Source of the DNA: Dermatophilus congolensis
GTDB lineage: Bacteria; Actinomycetota; Actinomycetes; Actinomycetales; Dermatophilaceae
NCBI RefSeq assembly: GCF_900447215.1
Contig: NZ_UFYA01000001.1
Location: forward strand, 1,612,001-1,676,000
Direction: 5' to 3'
Length of the DNA: 64,000 nucleotides
Notes under the pieces: model-generated
Databases searched by the model: none
What the model was told of the DNA's origin: nothing
Seen by the model: the letters and a program-made list of their open reading frames with translations, nothing else
Shown here: piece after piece, positions 37,167 to 46,635 of the stretch
Layout of the letters: the number at the start of each line of letters is the position of its first letter
Numbering within the stretch: position 1 is the first letter of the stretch
Translations under genes and position numbers: made by a program

Positions 37167-40100
37167 TTAGCGGCTGGTGGGGGCGTCGAGGAAGATTTGC
37201 TGGATGAGTTCGGTGGTCCAGGCGAGGATTTCTTTGTTTTTGAGGGGTGTTCCTCCGATGGGTGCGGTCATGGGGCGTCGGACGAGGATTTGTCGGACGG
37301 CTGCTTTGATGGTGGTGCCTTTGTACATGCGGGTGAGGCGGAGTTGTTGGCTGTCTTTGAGGTCGACAGGGCCGAATCGGATCATGTTGCCTTGGATGCC
37401 GATGTCGCTGATTCCGGCGCGTTTGGCGACGGTGCGGAGTTTGGCGACTTCGATGAGGTTGGCTACGGGTTCGGGGTAGGGGCCGTAGCGGTCGACGATT
37501 TCTTCGATGAGTGCGGTGAGTTCGGCATCGTCGGTGACGGCGGCGAGGCGTTTGTAGGCTTCGAGGCGTAGGCGTTCTTCGGCGACGTAGTTGTGGGGTA
37601 TGTGGGCGTCGACGGGTAGTTCGATTTTGACTTCGCGGGGGGCTTCGTCCATTTCGCCGGTTTTGAATTCGGCGACTGCTTCGCCGACGAGTCTGACGTA
37701 GAGGTCGAATCCGACGCCGTCGATGTGTCCGGCTTGTTCGCCGCCGAGGAGGTTTCCGGCTCCTCGCATTTCGAGGTCTTTCATGGCTACTTGCATGCCG
37801 GCGCCGAGGTCGGTGTTTGCGGCGATGGTGGCGAGTCGGTCGTGGGCGGTTTCGGTGAGGGGTTTGCCGGTGGGGTACATGAAGTAGGCGTAGGCGCGTT
37901 CGCGGCCTCGTCCGACGCGTCCGCGGAGTTGGTGAAGTTGGGAGAGTCCGAAGTTGTCGGCGCGGTCAAGGATGAGTGTGTTGGCGTTGGAGATGTCGAG
38001 TCCGGTTTCGACGATGGTGGTGCAGACGAGGACGTCGAATTCTTTTTCCCAGAAGTCGACGACAACTTTTTCTAGTCGTGTTTCGCCCATTTGGCCGTGG
38101 GCGGTTTCGACTCTGGCTTCGGGGACGAGTTCGCGGATGTGGGCTGCGACTTTTTCGATGTCGGAGACTTTGTTGTGGACGTAGAAGACTTGGCCTTCTC
38201 GGAGGAGTTCACGGCGGATGGCTGCGGCGACTTGTTTGTCGTTGTAGGGGCCGACGAAGGTGAGCACGGGGTGGCGTTCTTCGGGTGGGGTGGCGAGGGT
38301 GCTCATTTCGCGGATTCCGGTGACGGCCATTTCGAGGGTGCGTGGGATAGGGGTGGCGGACATGGCTAGGACGTCGACGTTGGTGCGCATGGCTTTGAGT
38401 TGTTCTTTGTGTTCGACGCCGAAGCGTTGTTCTTCGTCGATGATGACGAGGCCGAGGTCTTTGAAGCGCACGGTGGAGGACAGGAGGCGGTGGGTGCCGA
38501 TGACGAGGTCGACTTTTCCGTCGGCGAGTCCGGCGATGGTTTCGTCGGACTCTTTTTTGTTTTGGAACCGGGAGAGCGCTTTGACGTTGACGGGGAATTG
38601 GGCGTAGCGCTCGGTGAAGGTTTGGAAGTGTTGTTGGACTAGGAGTGTGGTGGGGACGAGGACGGCGACTTGTTTGCCGTCCTGGATAGCTTTGAAGGCG
38701 GCGCGGACTGCGATTTCGGTTTTTCCGTAGCCGACGTCGCCGGAGATGAGACGGTCCATGGGTATTTCTTTTTCCATGTCGTCTTTGACTTCGTCGATGC
38801 TGGAGAGTTGGTCGGGGGTTTCGACGTAGGCGAAGGCGTCTTCGAGTTCGCGTTGCCAGGGGGTGTCTGGGCCGAAGGCGTGGCCTTTGGTTGCCATGCG
38901 GGCGCTGTAGAGGCGGACGAGTTCTCCGGCGATTTGTTTGACGTGTTTTTTGGCGCGGGTTTTGGTTTTGTTCCAGTCTGAGCCGCCGAGTTTGTTGAGG
39001 TTGGGAGCGTCGTTACCGACGTAGGCGGTGACTTGGTCGAGTTGGTCGGTGGGGACGAAGAGTCGGTCTGCGGGGCCGCCGCGTTTGCTGGGTGCGTATT
39101 CGATGAGGAGGTATTCGCGAGTTGCGCCTTGGACGGTGCGTTGGGTCATTTCGATGAATCGTCCGACGCCGTGTTGTTCGTGGACGACGTGGTCTCCGGG
39201 TTTGAGGGAGAGGGGGTCGACTTGGCGGCGGCGTCGGGAGGGCATTTTGCGCATGTCTTTGGTGGTGCCGCCGGTGGTGCGGCGCCCTTTGCCGCTGATG
39301 AGGTCGGCTTCGCTGACAATGGCGATGCCGGCGCTGGGGGCGATGAATCCTTCGGTGATGTCTGCTTTGGTGACGTGGACCAGGCCGGTGCGGTTGTCGG
39401 TGCCGGAGGCGTCAGTGTGGGCGGGGATGTCTGCGTTGGTAAGGACTTCGGAGAGCCGTTCGGCCAGGCCTTTGCCTGCGGTGGTGACGACGACGAGTTT
39501 GTTTTCGTGGGTCCAGGTGGCGAGGTCGGTTGTGGCTTTGGGGATGTCGCCGTGGTAGTCGGGGGTTTCGTGGGTGTCGATGCGTAGGTAGGTGGTGTTG
39601 GCGTCGTCGCCGAAGTTGTCGTCGGGGTGAGTGGTGGCGGTGTCGGGGTCGGCGGTGAAGGAGGTGAGGGTCCACCAGGGGATTCCGGCGTGGTCTGCTG
39701 CGGATCGGGTTTCGCCCAGGGAGTGGTAGCTGGCTTGGTTGAGAACGCCGCGTAGATCGATGGGTGCCTCAGCTCCTCCGGATGCTGATGACCAGCTGGC
39801 GTCGAGGAATTCTTCGCTGGTGGCGACGAGGTCGTGGGCGCGGGTGCGTATTTTTTCGGGGTCGAGGAGGAGTATGTGGGCGCCGCCGACGCGGTGGAGG
39901 ACGTCGAGGAATGTTTCCATGCCGTCGACGAGGGCGGGGGTGAGGGATTCCATGCCTTCGACGCCGATGCCCTGGGAGATTTTTTCGACCATGTCGGTGA
40001 TGCCGGGAAGTTTGTTGGCTAGGTCTAGGGCGCGTTGTTTGACGGTGTCGGTTAGGAGGAGTTCGCGGCAGGGTGGTGCCCACAGGTGGGCGGGGACCAT

Positions 40101-40817
40101 GCCTGCTTTGATGGCGGCGGGGCGGGCTGCGTGGCTGACGGCGGGGAAGCTGCGTTGGTCGGCGACTTTGAAGTAGCGCAGGTCTTCGATTTCGTCGCCG
40201 AAGAATTCGATGCGGATGGGGTGTTGTTCGGTGGGTGGGAAGACGTCGAGGACGCCTCCGCGGACTGCGAATTCGCCGCGTCGTTCGACGAGGTCGGTGC
40301 GGGTGTAGGCGGCAGAGGTGAGGGCGTCAACGACGTCAGTGAGGGAGCGTTCTTCTCCCCACTGGAGGTAGACGGGGGCGAGGTTGGCTAGGCCGGTGGC
40401 GATGGGTTGCAGAAGAGATCGGATGGGAACGATGACGATGTCGATGGGGCCGTGGGGGCCGTCGGGATCGGGGTTTTCGAGGCGGCGCAGTACGGATAGT
40501 CGGGTGCCTACAGTGTCGCTGCGGGGGCTGAGTCGTTCATGGGGAAGGGGTTCCCAGCTGGGGAATTGGGTGATGGATGCGTTGGGCAGGTAGGCGTGGA
40601 GGGCGTCGTTGAGGTCGTTGGCTGCGCGGGTGGTTGCAGTGACGGCTACGAGTGGACCGGTGCGCTCGGGCGTGCGTGCGAGGGCGGCGAGGAAGGCGGG
40701 GCGGGCGCCGGGGGCGATGGTGATGTCAACGAAGGGTTCACCTTGGGTGAGCGCTTCGAGTGCTTGGGTGACTCCTCGGTCTCGGCGGAGGTGGTCTACG
40801 ACGGCGGTGAGGGTCAT
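37167..40817 (-). CDS. mfd: Transcription-repair coupling factor
   Basis: About 1216 residues. Mfd removes RNA polymerase stalled at lesions and recruits UvrA. The UvrB-homology region lies near the N-terminus ([33 protein letters not shown]). The RNA polymerase-interaction domain is at about 520-580 ([16 protein letters not shown]). The RecG-like motor has Walker [11 protein letters not shown], motif [16 protein letters not shown] and [14 protein letters not shown] (as AMSATPIPR). [16 protein letters not shown] is motif VI. The TRCF C-terminal domain follows. Start ATG at 40817 has GGAG nine bases upstream. In M. tuberculosis mfd lies directly before mazG; here 18 kb of accessory DNA separates them. 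Confidence 0.97.
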   Translation of the reverse strand: MTLTAVVDHLRRDRGVTQALEALTQGEPFVDITIAPGARPAFLAALARTPERTGPLVAVTATTRAANDLNDALHAYLPNASITQFPSWEPLPHERLSPRSDTVGTRLSVLRRLENPDPDGPHGPIDIVIVPIRSLLQPIATGLANLAPVYLQWGEERSLTDVVDALTSAAYTRTDLVERRGEFAVRGGVLDVFPPTEQHPIRIEFFGDEIEDLRYFKVADQRSFPAVSHAARPAAIKAGMVPAHLWAPPCRELLLTDTVKQRALDLANKLPGITDMVEKISQGIGVEGMESLTPALVDGMETFLDVLHRVGGAHILLLDPEKIRTRAHDLVATSEEFLDASWSSASGGAEAPIDLRGVLNQASYHSLGETRSAADHAGIPWWTLTSFTADPDTATTHPDDNFGDDANTTYLRIDTHETPDYHGDIPKATTDLATWTHENKLVVVTTAGKGLAERLSEVLTNADIPAHTDASGTDNRTGLVHVTKADITEGFIAPSAGIAIVSEADLISGKGRRTTGGTTKDMRKMPSRRRRQVDPLSLKPGDHVVHEQHGVGRFIEMTQRTVQGATREYLLIEYAPSKRGGPADRLFVPTDQLDQVTAYVGNDAPNLNKLGGSDWNKTKTRAKKHVKQIAGELVRLYSARMATKGHAFGPDTPWQRELEDAFAYVETPDQLSSIDEVKDDMEKEIPMDRLISGDVGYGKTEIAVRAAFKAIQDGKQVAVLVPTTLLVQQHFQTFTERYAQFPVNVKALSRFQNKKESDETIAGLADGKVDLVIGTHRLLSSTVRFKDLGLVIIDEEQRFGVEHKEQLKAMRTNVDVLAMSATPIPRTLEMAVTGIREMSTLATPPEERHPVLTFVGPYNDKQVAAAIRRELLREGQVFYVHNKVSDIEKVAAHIRELVPEARVETAHGQMGETRLEKVVVDFWEKEFDVLVCTTIVETGLDISNANTLILDRADNFGLSQLHQLRGRVGRGRERAYAYFMYPTGKPLTETAHDRLATIAANTDLGAGMQVAMKDLEMRGAGNLLGGEQAGHIDGVGFDLYVRLVGEAVAEFKTGEMDEAPREVKIELPVDAHIPHNYVAEERLRLEAYKRLAAVTDDAELTALIEEIVDRYGPYPEPVANLIEVAKLRTVAKRAGISDIGIQGNMIRFGPVDLKDSQQLRLTRMYKGTTIKAAVRQILVRRPMTAPIGGTPLKNKEILAWTTELIQQIFLDAPTSR

Positions 40818-41139
40818 GTGTGGGGGCTCCATCGCGGTGGTGTGGTGGCGTGGGGGCGGTTTGTGTTGTCTTTAACGATAGGTCGCTCGGGTGTGGGGTT
40901 CGAGGCGGTGGCTTGTGTTGGTCAGGATGTGGGGGTGGGGTGGGGTGTTTGCGTGGCTGATTTTTGTAGCTTTCCCCTCTCTCATATGTCACATGTATTT
41001 ACATTTTTCCTTGCGTGTCAGAGTTACCCATAAGTAGCGTGTTTTTCCGACCACCCACACTCATATGCCGCCAACTTTTCAGTGGATACAGTTGAAGGAA
41101 CAACGGAACGCAACCCGTTGCTTTTCTGGGGGGAACATC
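40818..41139 (+). promoter_or_regulatory. Upstream region of the four-gene ligase/ACP operon
   Basis: A 322-base gap between the divergent mfd and ligase genes. 40970-41110 is clearly A/T-richer than its surroundings (TTTACA at 40998-41003, CCATAAGT near 41028), as expected of a promoter, but no well-spaced -10/-35 pair stands out. The frame of the ligase is open from 41065, which I regard as leader. Confidence 0.4.
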
Positions 41140-42435
41140 ATGGGACTCATGCGGGAAGATACGGCTACACCGGTACGCCACACTGAGGCGGAAATATCGA
41201 TGGCGCTATCCAACTATGCCCGCGAATTCACCACAGGCGGCTCGGTTTTGGTGCGCCCTATTGAGGCTTACGAGGGGCTAGAACGCGTGACGAACTGCCT
41301 GCGAAGCCAATCTCAAAAACCCCTTTTTATTACAGATCTTTCTTCTCATCAGCAGCACTTAGATTCGACGGTGGGCTCACCTGAAAAGGGCGAGCAGGCA
41401 TTGCCACCCCTGGAGTCTCTGGTGGCGTTTCACACATCCGGTTCAACGGGCTCCCCCTCTTGCGTGGTGTACAAGAAGGAAACTCTCATTGAGCATGCCC
41501 GCACGATCGCTTCTTCTTTAGCTTTGAGTGATTCACAGATTTACGTGGCCTTGCCTCCGCCACGGTTCGCTTACGGCCTGTCAATCGTTGATTCGCATTT
41601 GGTCTCTGGCGTTCCGGTGACATTCACAGATGCGACGTGGGGACTCCCTGGCCTGAAGGATGCGGTAGCGCAGGCTGACGCTGAGGTACCGGATCAGGTG
41701 CGAGACATCGCGATTTATGCACTGCCTCAGCACATGCCGTTGTTACTTTCGGCAGATGTGGATCCGCAGCGTGTAACGCGAGTTTTTGTTGCTGGTGGTC
41801 GCATTTCAGGGACAAGCGTGGCCCGCCTTGCGGAGCATTTTCCGCGAATGCGGCTGACCAATATGTATGGGCAGGCCGAGATGGGGCCACGGATTTCTAT
41901 GTGGGAAGGCAACCCTGCTGATTTTGTTGAGGGCATGGTGGGCTCGGCGTTGCCGGGCGTGAGAATGCGCGTGGCTTTTAAAGAGCACGAGGATGCTGGC
42001 GAGGTAGGGCGCTTGGTGGTCGCGAGCAAGTTCGCGATGGATAGGGTTCTGCGAGCGCCGTATAGGTCGGTGGTTGCTGGTCCTGGCGCTGAAGAGGTGG
42101 TGACTTCGGATGTGGCGGTGGTGGCTGCAGATGGGTCGGTGCGGCATGCAGGGCGGGCCGATTCGGTTTTGAATGTGGCGGGGACAAAGGTGGATCTTCG
42201 GCGGGTGTCTGAGATTGTCACTGCGGTGGCGCAGCCGCTGGTTCTGAAAATTCGTAGCAGGCCGGGCACGGCTTCAGGAGATGACATTCCTGTCGTCGAG
42301 ATTGTTCCTGGTCCTGAGACTCCTGAGCGGGCGGGTCCGATCCGTCGCGCTCTTCATTCCGAATTCGGCAAGCTTGCGGGCTTGTTCGATATCAGGTTCG
42401 TTCGCGAACTGACGCTCAAGGAGAGTGGCAAGTGA
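41140..42435 (+). CDS. AMP-forming acyl/aryl ligase (ANL superfamily), first gene of the amide-ligase operon
   Basis: About 431 residues. A3 motif FHTSGSTGSPSCVVYKK, A5 motif TNMYGQAEMGP, and A8-like GRADSVLNVAGTKVDLR are present, with the A10 region ELTLKESGK forming the very C-terminus, so a catalytic lysine is among the last residues. It should adenylate a carboxylic acid and load the carrier protein made two genes on. It is shorter than most ANL enzymes (500-550), mainly at the N-terminus. ATG at 41140 follows GGGGGG by six bases. Its TGA overlaps the GTG of the next gene. Third codon positions favour G and T. Substrate unknown. Confidence 0.82.
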   Translation: MGLMREDTATPVRHTEAEISMALSNYAREFTTGGSVLVRPIEAYEGLERVTNCLRSQSQKPLFITDLSSHQQHLDSTVGSPEKGEQALPPLESLVAFHTSGSTGSPSCVVYKKETLIEHARTIASSLALSDSQIYVALPPPRFAYGLSIVDSHLVSGVPVTFTDATWGLPGLKDAVAQADAEVPDQVRDIAIYALPQHMPLLLSADVDPQRVTRVFVAGGRISGTSVARLAEHFPRMRLTNMYGQAEMGPRISMWEGNPADFVEGMVGSALPGVRMRVAFKEHEDAGEVGRLVVASKFAMDRVLRAPYRSVVAGPGAEEVVTSDVAVVAADGSVRHAGRADSVLNVAGTKVDLRRVSEIVTAVAQPLVLKIRSRPGTASGDDIPVVEIVPGPETPERAGPIRRALHSEFGKLAGLFDIRFVRELTLKESGK

Positions 42436-43379
42436 GTTCCAATCTGCAGGATCGCCTCGACTGGATCGTGGGGCAGCTCGGTGAGATGAGTAAAAAGGGT
42501 GCCCTGGTGCAGTTGTCTGGTGGAGTGGATTCCAGCACAGTGCTGCATTTGGCTGCGCGGGCTTTGGGTGCAGATCGGGTGAAGGCGTTGTATCTGCCAG
42601 ATCGTGCAACTGGCCCAGAGACGAAGCGGTATGTGCAGGAGGCTGCGCAGAGCGCGGGGGTGGAGCTTATTGAGCGTTCTATCGCTGAGACGATTGAGGC
42701 GCAGTTCAGTCAGGATGAGGTCGCGGACATTATCCGCAAGTATGAGCCGGATTATGACCCGCAGACGCAGGCATATGCGGTGAATGCCTCGCCGACGATG
42801 GCGCGCCGTCTGGGTGCTTTGGTTTACCAGGTGGTGATTGGTCCGCGTAATGGTAAGGCGGAGAAGACGCTGCGGATGAGCGCGGATGATTTGCGCGCGA
42901 TTATTGCGTATCAGAACCGTAAGCAGCGTACTCGTATGTTGTTTGCGTATGCGGAGGCTGAGCGGCTCAACTATGCGGTTGTTGGTGCCAGTAATGGTGA
43001 TGAGCTGCGTAGTGGTTTTGTGGTCAAGTACGGGGACGACGCTGCCGATATTTGCGCGATTGGTGACTGCACGAAGGAAGAGGTGTACGAGCTGGCGCGT
43101 GAGTTGGGTGTGCCGCAGTCAATTATTGACCGCACTCCCACGACGGATACGTACGCGTTGGAGCAGTCTCAGGAGGATTACTACTACGCGCTGCCGGCTG
43201 GGGTTTTGACAGCTGTTGTGACCATGTCTGATGCGGATTTGGCTGATGATGCGTCGTTGCAGCCGTTGGTGGACGAGTTGCCGGGGTGGTCGGTGGCTTC
43301 ACTGCGTCAGGCTGCTGTGGGACTGCGTGCTTCGTTGCGTTACCTGCAGATTCGTAGTCGGGTGTGGGATCACTCCTGA
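42432..43379 (+). CDS. NAD-synthetase-like ATP-dependent amide ligase
   Basis: 315 residues of the N-type ATP pyrophosphatase fold. The PP-loop is LSGGVDSSTV. QNRKQRTRMLFAYAEAE, VVGASNGDELRSGF, KYGDDAADICAIGDCTKEEV and ELARELGVPQSIIDRTPTTD line up with NH3-dependent NadE. Differences are an insertion at about residues 95-150 (DYDPQTQAYAVNASPTMARR) and the loss of the usual QxDE block (here QSQEDYYYALP). No glutaminase domain is fused. It probably uses ammonia to amidate an adenylated carboxylate; whether it makes NAD is doubtful in this context. GTG start, AAGGAGA seven bases upstream, GTGA overlap with the ligase gene. Confidence 0.78.
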   Translation: MSSNLQDRLDWIVGQLGEMSKKGALVQLSGGVDSSTVLHLAARALGADRVKALYLPDRATGPETKRYVQEAAQSAGVELIERSIAETIEAQFSQDEVADIIRKYEPDYDPQTQAYAVNASPTMARRLGALVYQVVIGPRNGKAEKTLRMSADDLRAIIAYQNRKQRTRMLFAYAEAERLNYAVVGASNGDELRSGFVVKYGDDAADICAIGDCTKEEVYELARELGVPQSIIDRTPTTDTYALEQSQEDYYYALPAGVLTAVVTMSDADLADDASLQPLVDELPGWSVASLRQAAVGLRASLRYLQIRSRVWDHS

Positions 43380-43465
43380 TCGGCTGAGTTTTCCCTAGGG
43401 CTGGGTTCTGGCTCTGGGGGTTTTGATCGATGTTTTCGGTTTGCGTAAAAGAAAGTGATTGATTG

Positions 43466-43714
43466 ATGAGCGAGAAGAAGCCCTGGAGCGAGGTCGAGGC
43501 CGACCTCATGGACAACGTTTTTTATGCACACGATGAGCAGGCTGTTCGTGACTCGAGTGATCTTGCTGAGGATGGCTTGCTCGATTCGTTGTCCATTGTG
43601 GTGATTTTGGAGACGTTCGCAGATGCGGGCGTGGACGAAGAGGCTCTTGAGCAGGCGCAGGCCACAGACTTCCGTAATTTGGAGGTCATGAAGGCTGCTT
43701 ACGAGCGGCTCTGA
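43466..43714 (+). CDS. Acyl carrier protein
   Basis: 82 residues, acidic. The phosphopantetheine site is EDGLLDSLSIVVILE (DSL, Ser at about 43), followed by helix III and a conserved-looking VMKAAYERL end. It differs from the fatty-acid ACP (no DSLD), as in stand-alone carrier proteins of secondary pathways and D-alanine-type carriers. An 86-base gap separates it from the upstream gene, and it ends three bases before the asparagine-synthetase-like gene. It should hold the acyl intermediate made by the ligase. Confidence 0.88.
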   Translation: MSEKKPWSEVEADLMDNVFYAHDEQAVRDSSDLAEDGLLDSLSIVVILETFADAGVDEEALEQAQATDFRNLEVMKAAYERL

Positions 43715-43717
43715 CGT

Positions 43718-45601
43718 ATGTGCGGTTTTGCATTGGCCGTCCGCGACGCGGCTGCTGAAGTGGTTCCAAGCCCTGGTGTTGATGCAGCGTTGTCGCGCCG
43801 GGGTCCGGACACGACGGCACGTCACGTCGAGGGCGGCCTGGCTGCTGTGAGCACGCGTTTGATCCACTGGGAGGAGGGCGCATCGCAGCAGCCGTTGCTC
43901 ACTGAAGACGGCGGGATGGCTGTTTTTAATGGTGAGTTGTTTAACTTGTCTGAGTTGCAGGATGTGCTTGGACTGCCTGGCGCCAGTGAGATCGAGGTGT
44001 TGCTGGCGGGGATTCGAGCTGAGGGTCCGGAGTTCGCTCGGCGTATTGATGGCCAGTTCGCGGCTGTGGTACGAGTGGGGGCTGGCGCTCCGGTGTTGGC
44101 GTTGCGGGACCGGTTTGGGATTTCGCCGTTGTATGTGATGCGGCGGGATGGTGCGACGTACTTGGCATCTGCTCTGGAGGCGTTGTCAGAGATTTCTGGC
44201 GGCTTTTCCGGTGGTGTAGATGGTTTGGATGTGTCGGGGGTTGCTTCGATTCTTCATGATTGGGCGCCGACGCATGGTCGTACTCCGTTCGCTGGTGTTG
44301 ATCAGGTGATGCCGGGGCAGGTTGTGCAGTTGCAGGGTGATGCGCCTGTGCGTCGGTGGATGTGGGCTGATCACCGTGCGGCAGCTGTGCCTTCGGCGCG
44401 TATCGGGGCAGTGCATGAGGCGGTGACTGCTCAGGGGCAGGAACTTGATGCTTCGCCTTTGTCTGAGGCTGATCTTGCTGAATTTGAGCAATTGATGCGG
44501 AATTCGGTGGCTGCTCGGATGAGGTCCACGAGTGAGATCGTGGCGCTTATTTCCGGTGGTATTGACTCCACGATCATTGCCACGCTTGCTCATGATGAGG
44601 GGGCGCGTACTGGGTTGGCTTTGTTCTTGGAGGGCGATGAGGTTGTGCGCGGCCGCCAGGTCGAGGTTGCCGAGGCTATTGGCTACGACCTGGTTCATCA
44701 CATGCTGCGTCCTCGTGCTGCGGTGACATTGCTTGAGGAGTATGTGCGTACTCGTCGGGTTCCGTTGGTGCGGATGGGCCCGATAGGCATGATGAGTTTG
44801 GCTCGTAGGGCGGCAAGTGAGGGTATCCGCGGGGTGCTTTCTGGTGAGGGTGCTGATGAGTTGTTCGCAGGCTACGACTCTTACCGCATCTTGGCTGCTC
44901 GGGCGGGTGCTTTTGGTGATCCGAAACGCTTGCCGTGGGATGAGTTTGGTGAGCCTGAGTTTGGTGGCGATCGTGGTCCGCGCTGGGCGAGGTCATATTG
45001 GCGTGCAGTGATCGCACTGTCGAGCAGTGCGGGTAGTCGTCGCGCTGACATTATGAAACCGGTGGCGGAGTTGTTTGCCCCGCAGTTGCGGACGGCTTTT
45101 GATGCTGCTGCCGCGTTGCCGGAGGGTTTTGGGTTAGAGGATCGTCGTCAGATTGATCTGCGGGATTTGCTTGGCTCGTATCTTTTAAGTGTCCAGGGTG
45201 ATCACGCCTGGATGGAGGAGGGTGTGGAGCTTCGCCCTGCGTATTTGGCGACACCGGTTGCGCGGTATGCGTTGCGTCGGGATCCAGCTTCGTTTGTGTC
45301 AATCCGAGATGGGAAGCTGCCGGTTCGATCTTTGTTGCGTCGTCTTGCGGTGCAGCGCCCCGCGATAGCTGGGTTGGGTTTCCCAAAGTCTGCTTTCCGA
45401 GTGGATGCCTCGTTTGTGTTACGTGATGCTGAGGCGACTGCGCATATGCGTCGTTTGGTGACGCAGTGTCCGGATGCATTGCTTAATACCGATGGGGTTG
45501 TTGATCGGTTTGATCGTGCGGTGGGTGCTGGCACGTGTTCGGAGTCGGAGTCAATGGTGTTTTTGTTGGCTGCGAGTTTGGGTGTGCTTGACGCGGATTG
45601 A
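43718..45601 (+). CDS. Asparagine-synthetase-like glutamine-dependent amidotransferase
   Basis: 627 residues. Residue 2 is the Cys nucleophile (MCGFALAV) of the class II glutaminase domain, with RGPDTTARH, STRLIHWEEGASQQP, FNGELFNL and LRDRFGISPLY. The synthetase domain starts at about 255 and has the PP-loop LISGGIDSTI and VLSGEGADELFAGYDSY; the last is the AsnB aspartyl-adenylate region. The C-terminal GFPKSAFRVD is also AsnB-like. It transfers glutamine-derived ammonia to a carboxylate activated as adenylate. With an ACP and an AMP ligase beside it, a small-molecule substrate is more likely than aspartate. A perfect hairpin follows. Confidence 0.88.
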   Translation: MCGFALAVRDAAAEVVPSPGVDAALSRRGPDTTARHVEGGLAAVSTRLIHWEEGASQQPLLTEDGGMAVFNGELFNLSELQDVLGLPGASEIEVLLAGIRAEGPEFARRIDGQFAAVVRVGAGAPVLALRDRFGISPLYVMRRDGATYLASALEALSEISGGFSGGVDGLDVSGVASILHDWAPTHGRTPFAGVDQVMPGQVVQLQGDAPVRRWMWADHRAAAVPSARIGAVHEAVTAQGQELDASPLSEADLAEFEQLMRNSVAARMRSTSEIVALISGGIDSTIIATLAHDEGARTGLALFLEGDEVVRGRQVEVAEAIGYDLVHHMLRPRAAVTLLEEYVRTRRVPLVRMGPIGMMSLARRAASEGIRGVLSGEGADELFAGYDSYRILAARAGAFGDPKRLPWDEFGEPEFGGDRGPRWARSYWRAVIALSSSAGSRRADIMKPVAELFAPQLRTAFDAAAALPEGFGLEDRRQIDLRDLLGSYLLSVQGDHAWMEEGVELRPAYLATPVARYALRRDPASFVSIRDGKLPVRSLLRRLAVQRPAIAGLGFPKSAFRVDASFVLRDAEATAHMRRLVTQCPDALLNTDGVVDRFDRAVGAGTCSESESMVFLLAASLGVLDAD

Positions 45602-45616
45602 ACGCGGTGTACGCAC

Positions 45617-45660
45617 AAAGATGTGGCCTTTCTCGTATCTACGAGAAAGGCCACATCTTT
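45617..45660. terminator. Perfect 21-bp terminator hairpin
   Basis: 45617-45637 is exactly complementary to 45640-45660, with a two-base loop. The stem starts AAAGATG and ends CATCTTT, so a T-run flanks it on either strand. It lies in the 76-base gap between the convergent amidotransferase and histidine-rich peptide genes and should serve both. Confidence 0.9.
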
Positions 45661-45677
45661 TACGGATGAGACTGTTC

Positions 45678-45836
45678 TCAGTGCTCGTCGTAGTGGTCTT
45701 CGTGCTCGGCGTGCTTGTGGCCGTCGTGAAGGTAGTCCACGTGGTCGTCGTGTTTGACGGCTTCGTGGCCGCAGTCTTCACCGTGCTTGTGCTCGGCGAT
45801 GGTGTGGTGAACCTGGTGCTTCTGGTCGTCGGTCAT
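45678..45836 (-). CDS. Histidine-rich small protein, likely metal-binding
   Basis: 52 residues, 14 of them His, many Asp and Glu, one Cys. The core reads HGEDCGHEAVKHDDHVDYLH, followed by GHKHAEHEDHYDEH. A perfect AGGAGG lies six bases before the ATG at 45836; the longer open frame to 45914 overlaps the ArsR gene and is rejected. Composition suggests zinc, nickel or cobalt binding (store or buffer). It follows the ArsR-type repressor by 22 bases and is probably controlled by it. Confidence 0.82.
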   Translation of the reverse strand: MTDDQKHQVHHTIAEHKHGEDCGHEAVKHDDHVDYLHDGHKHAEHEDHYDEH

Positions 45837-45858
45837 GGCTGCCTCCTGGTGGGGGTGA

Positions 45859-46137
45859 TCACTCTTCTTGGACGTGCTCGAGCGCGTCGGCAAGGACATG
45901 CCCGATATGTTCATCGCTCACGGAATAGATCACCTCGCGCCCCTCTCGCGCGGCTGTGACGAGACCCGCTTCTCGCAGGGTGCGCAGGTGCTGTGAGGCC
46001 ATCGGCTGGGACAGATCTACTGCCTCGGTAATTTCCCCGACGGAGCGGGGCTTTTCCAGGAGGACGACCATGATGTGGAGTCTTGCCTGGTGACCGAGTG
46101 CTTTGAATAAGTCCGCGGCACGATCGATGTGCTTCAT
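45859..46137 (-). CDS. ArsR/SmtB-family metal-responsive repressor
   Basis: About 92 residues, winged helix. KALGHQARLHIMVVLLEKPRSVGEITEAVDLSQPMASQHLRTL is the ArsR DNA-binding region. The C-terminal helix has DEHIGHVLADALEHVQEE, with Asp, His, His and Glu as at the alpha5 zinc site of SmtB/CzrA-type sensors. No alpha3 Cys motif (ELCVCDL) is present, so zinc, cobalt or nickel is likelier than arsenic. ATG at 46137 is preferred (GGAAAGG upstream). An A/T palindrome lies just upstream. Confidence 0.87.
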   Translation of the reverse strand: MKHIDRAADLFKALGHQARLHIMVVLLEKPRSVGEITEAVDLSQPMASQHLRTLREAGLVTAAREGREVIYSVSDEHIGHVLADALEHVQEE

Positions 46138-46165
46138 TCCGTGTTGCCTTTCCAGCCTGACACAC

Positions 46166-46177
46166 ATATTTAAATAT
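46166..46177 (-). promoter_or_regulatory. Candidate ArsR operator
   Basis: ATATTTAAATAT is a perfect 12-bp palindrome in a small A/T-rich island 28 bases before the ArsR ATG. ArsR/SmtB operators are A/T-rich imperfect inverted repeats at the promoter, so autoregulation is likely. The palindrome may overlap the -10 box. Confidence 0.5.
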
Positions 46178-46635
46178 TGCAATGTATCTATCCGTTGCTG
46201 TTGGTTCAGCTCTGACGCGATCTAGTCCGCCATCGATGCGTGAACGCAAAGCCTGCAGAGATCCACGGCGACACCCATATAAGGAATGTTTCTACCCCGC
46301 AGAGGCATTCGTATTCCGCATCCGCAGGCAGCTCAACCTGCCAAGGTTGCGCAGGTGGACCCCACCCACATCGAATCGTCGTGACATCTGAGATACATGT
46401 CATGCATTCACATCAATCCGGACCCACAGAATGCAGCCATGTCTTCATCAGAACATGCTTGTTCCACGAAGTAGCAGCACAATAGCTGGCTGCTTAAAAA
46501 CCAGGGCAACCGGGATAGACCGCCGAGTACCTGTCACCACGCCGTGACCACAACCGACGACATACAGGATGCCTCGTGCCGCCCGAACCACGCCGCTAAC
46601 GCGGCTACAAGCGCACAGAAGCTCCTGCCACCAAG
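46178..46635. other. Gene-free stretch between ArsR gene and wcaJ-like gene
   Basis: About 460 bases with no credible gene. It must hold the end of the wcaJ-like transcript and the upstream part of the ArsR promoter. A small CCGC-TAAC-GCGG hairpin lies near 46590-46605. I see nothing else. Confidence 0.5.

Noticed and set aside
46204-46500. Short open frames upstream of the ArsR gene as small proteins
   Set aside because: No ribosome binding sites, random composition, and they overlap the likely ArsR promoter.
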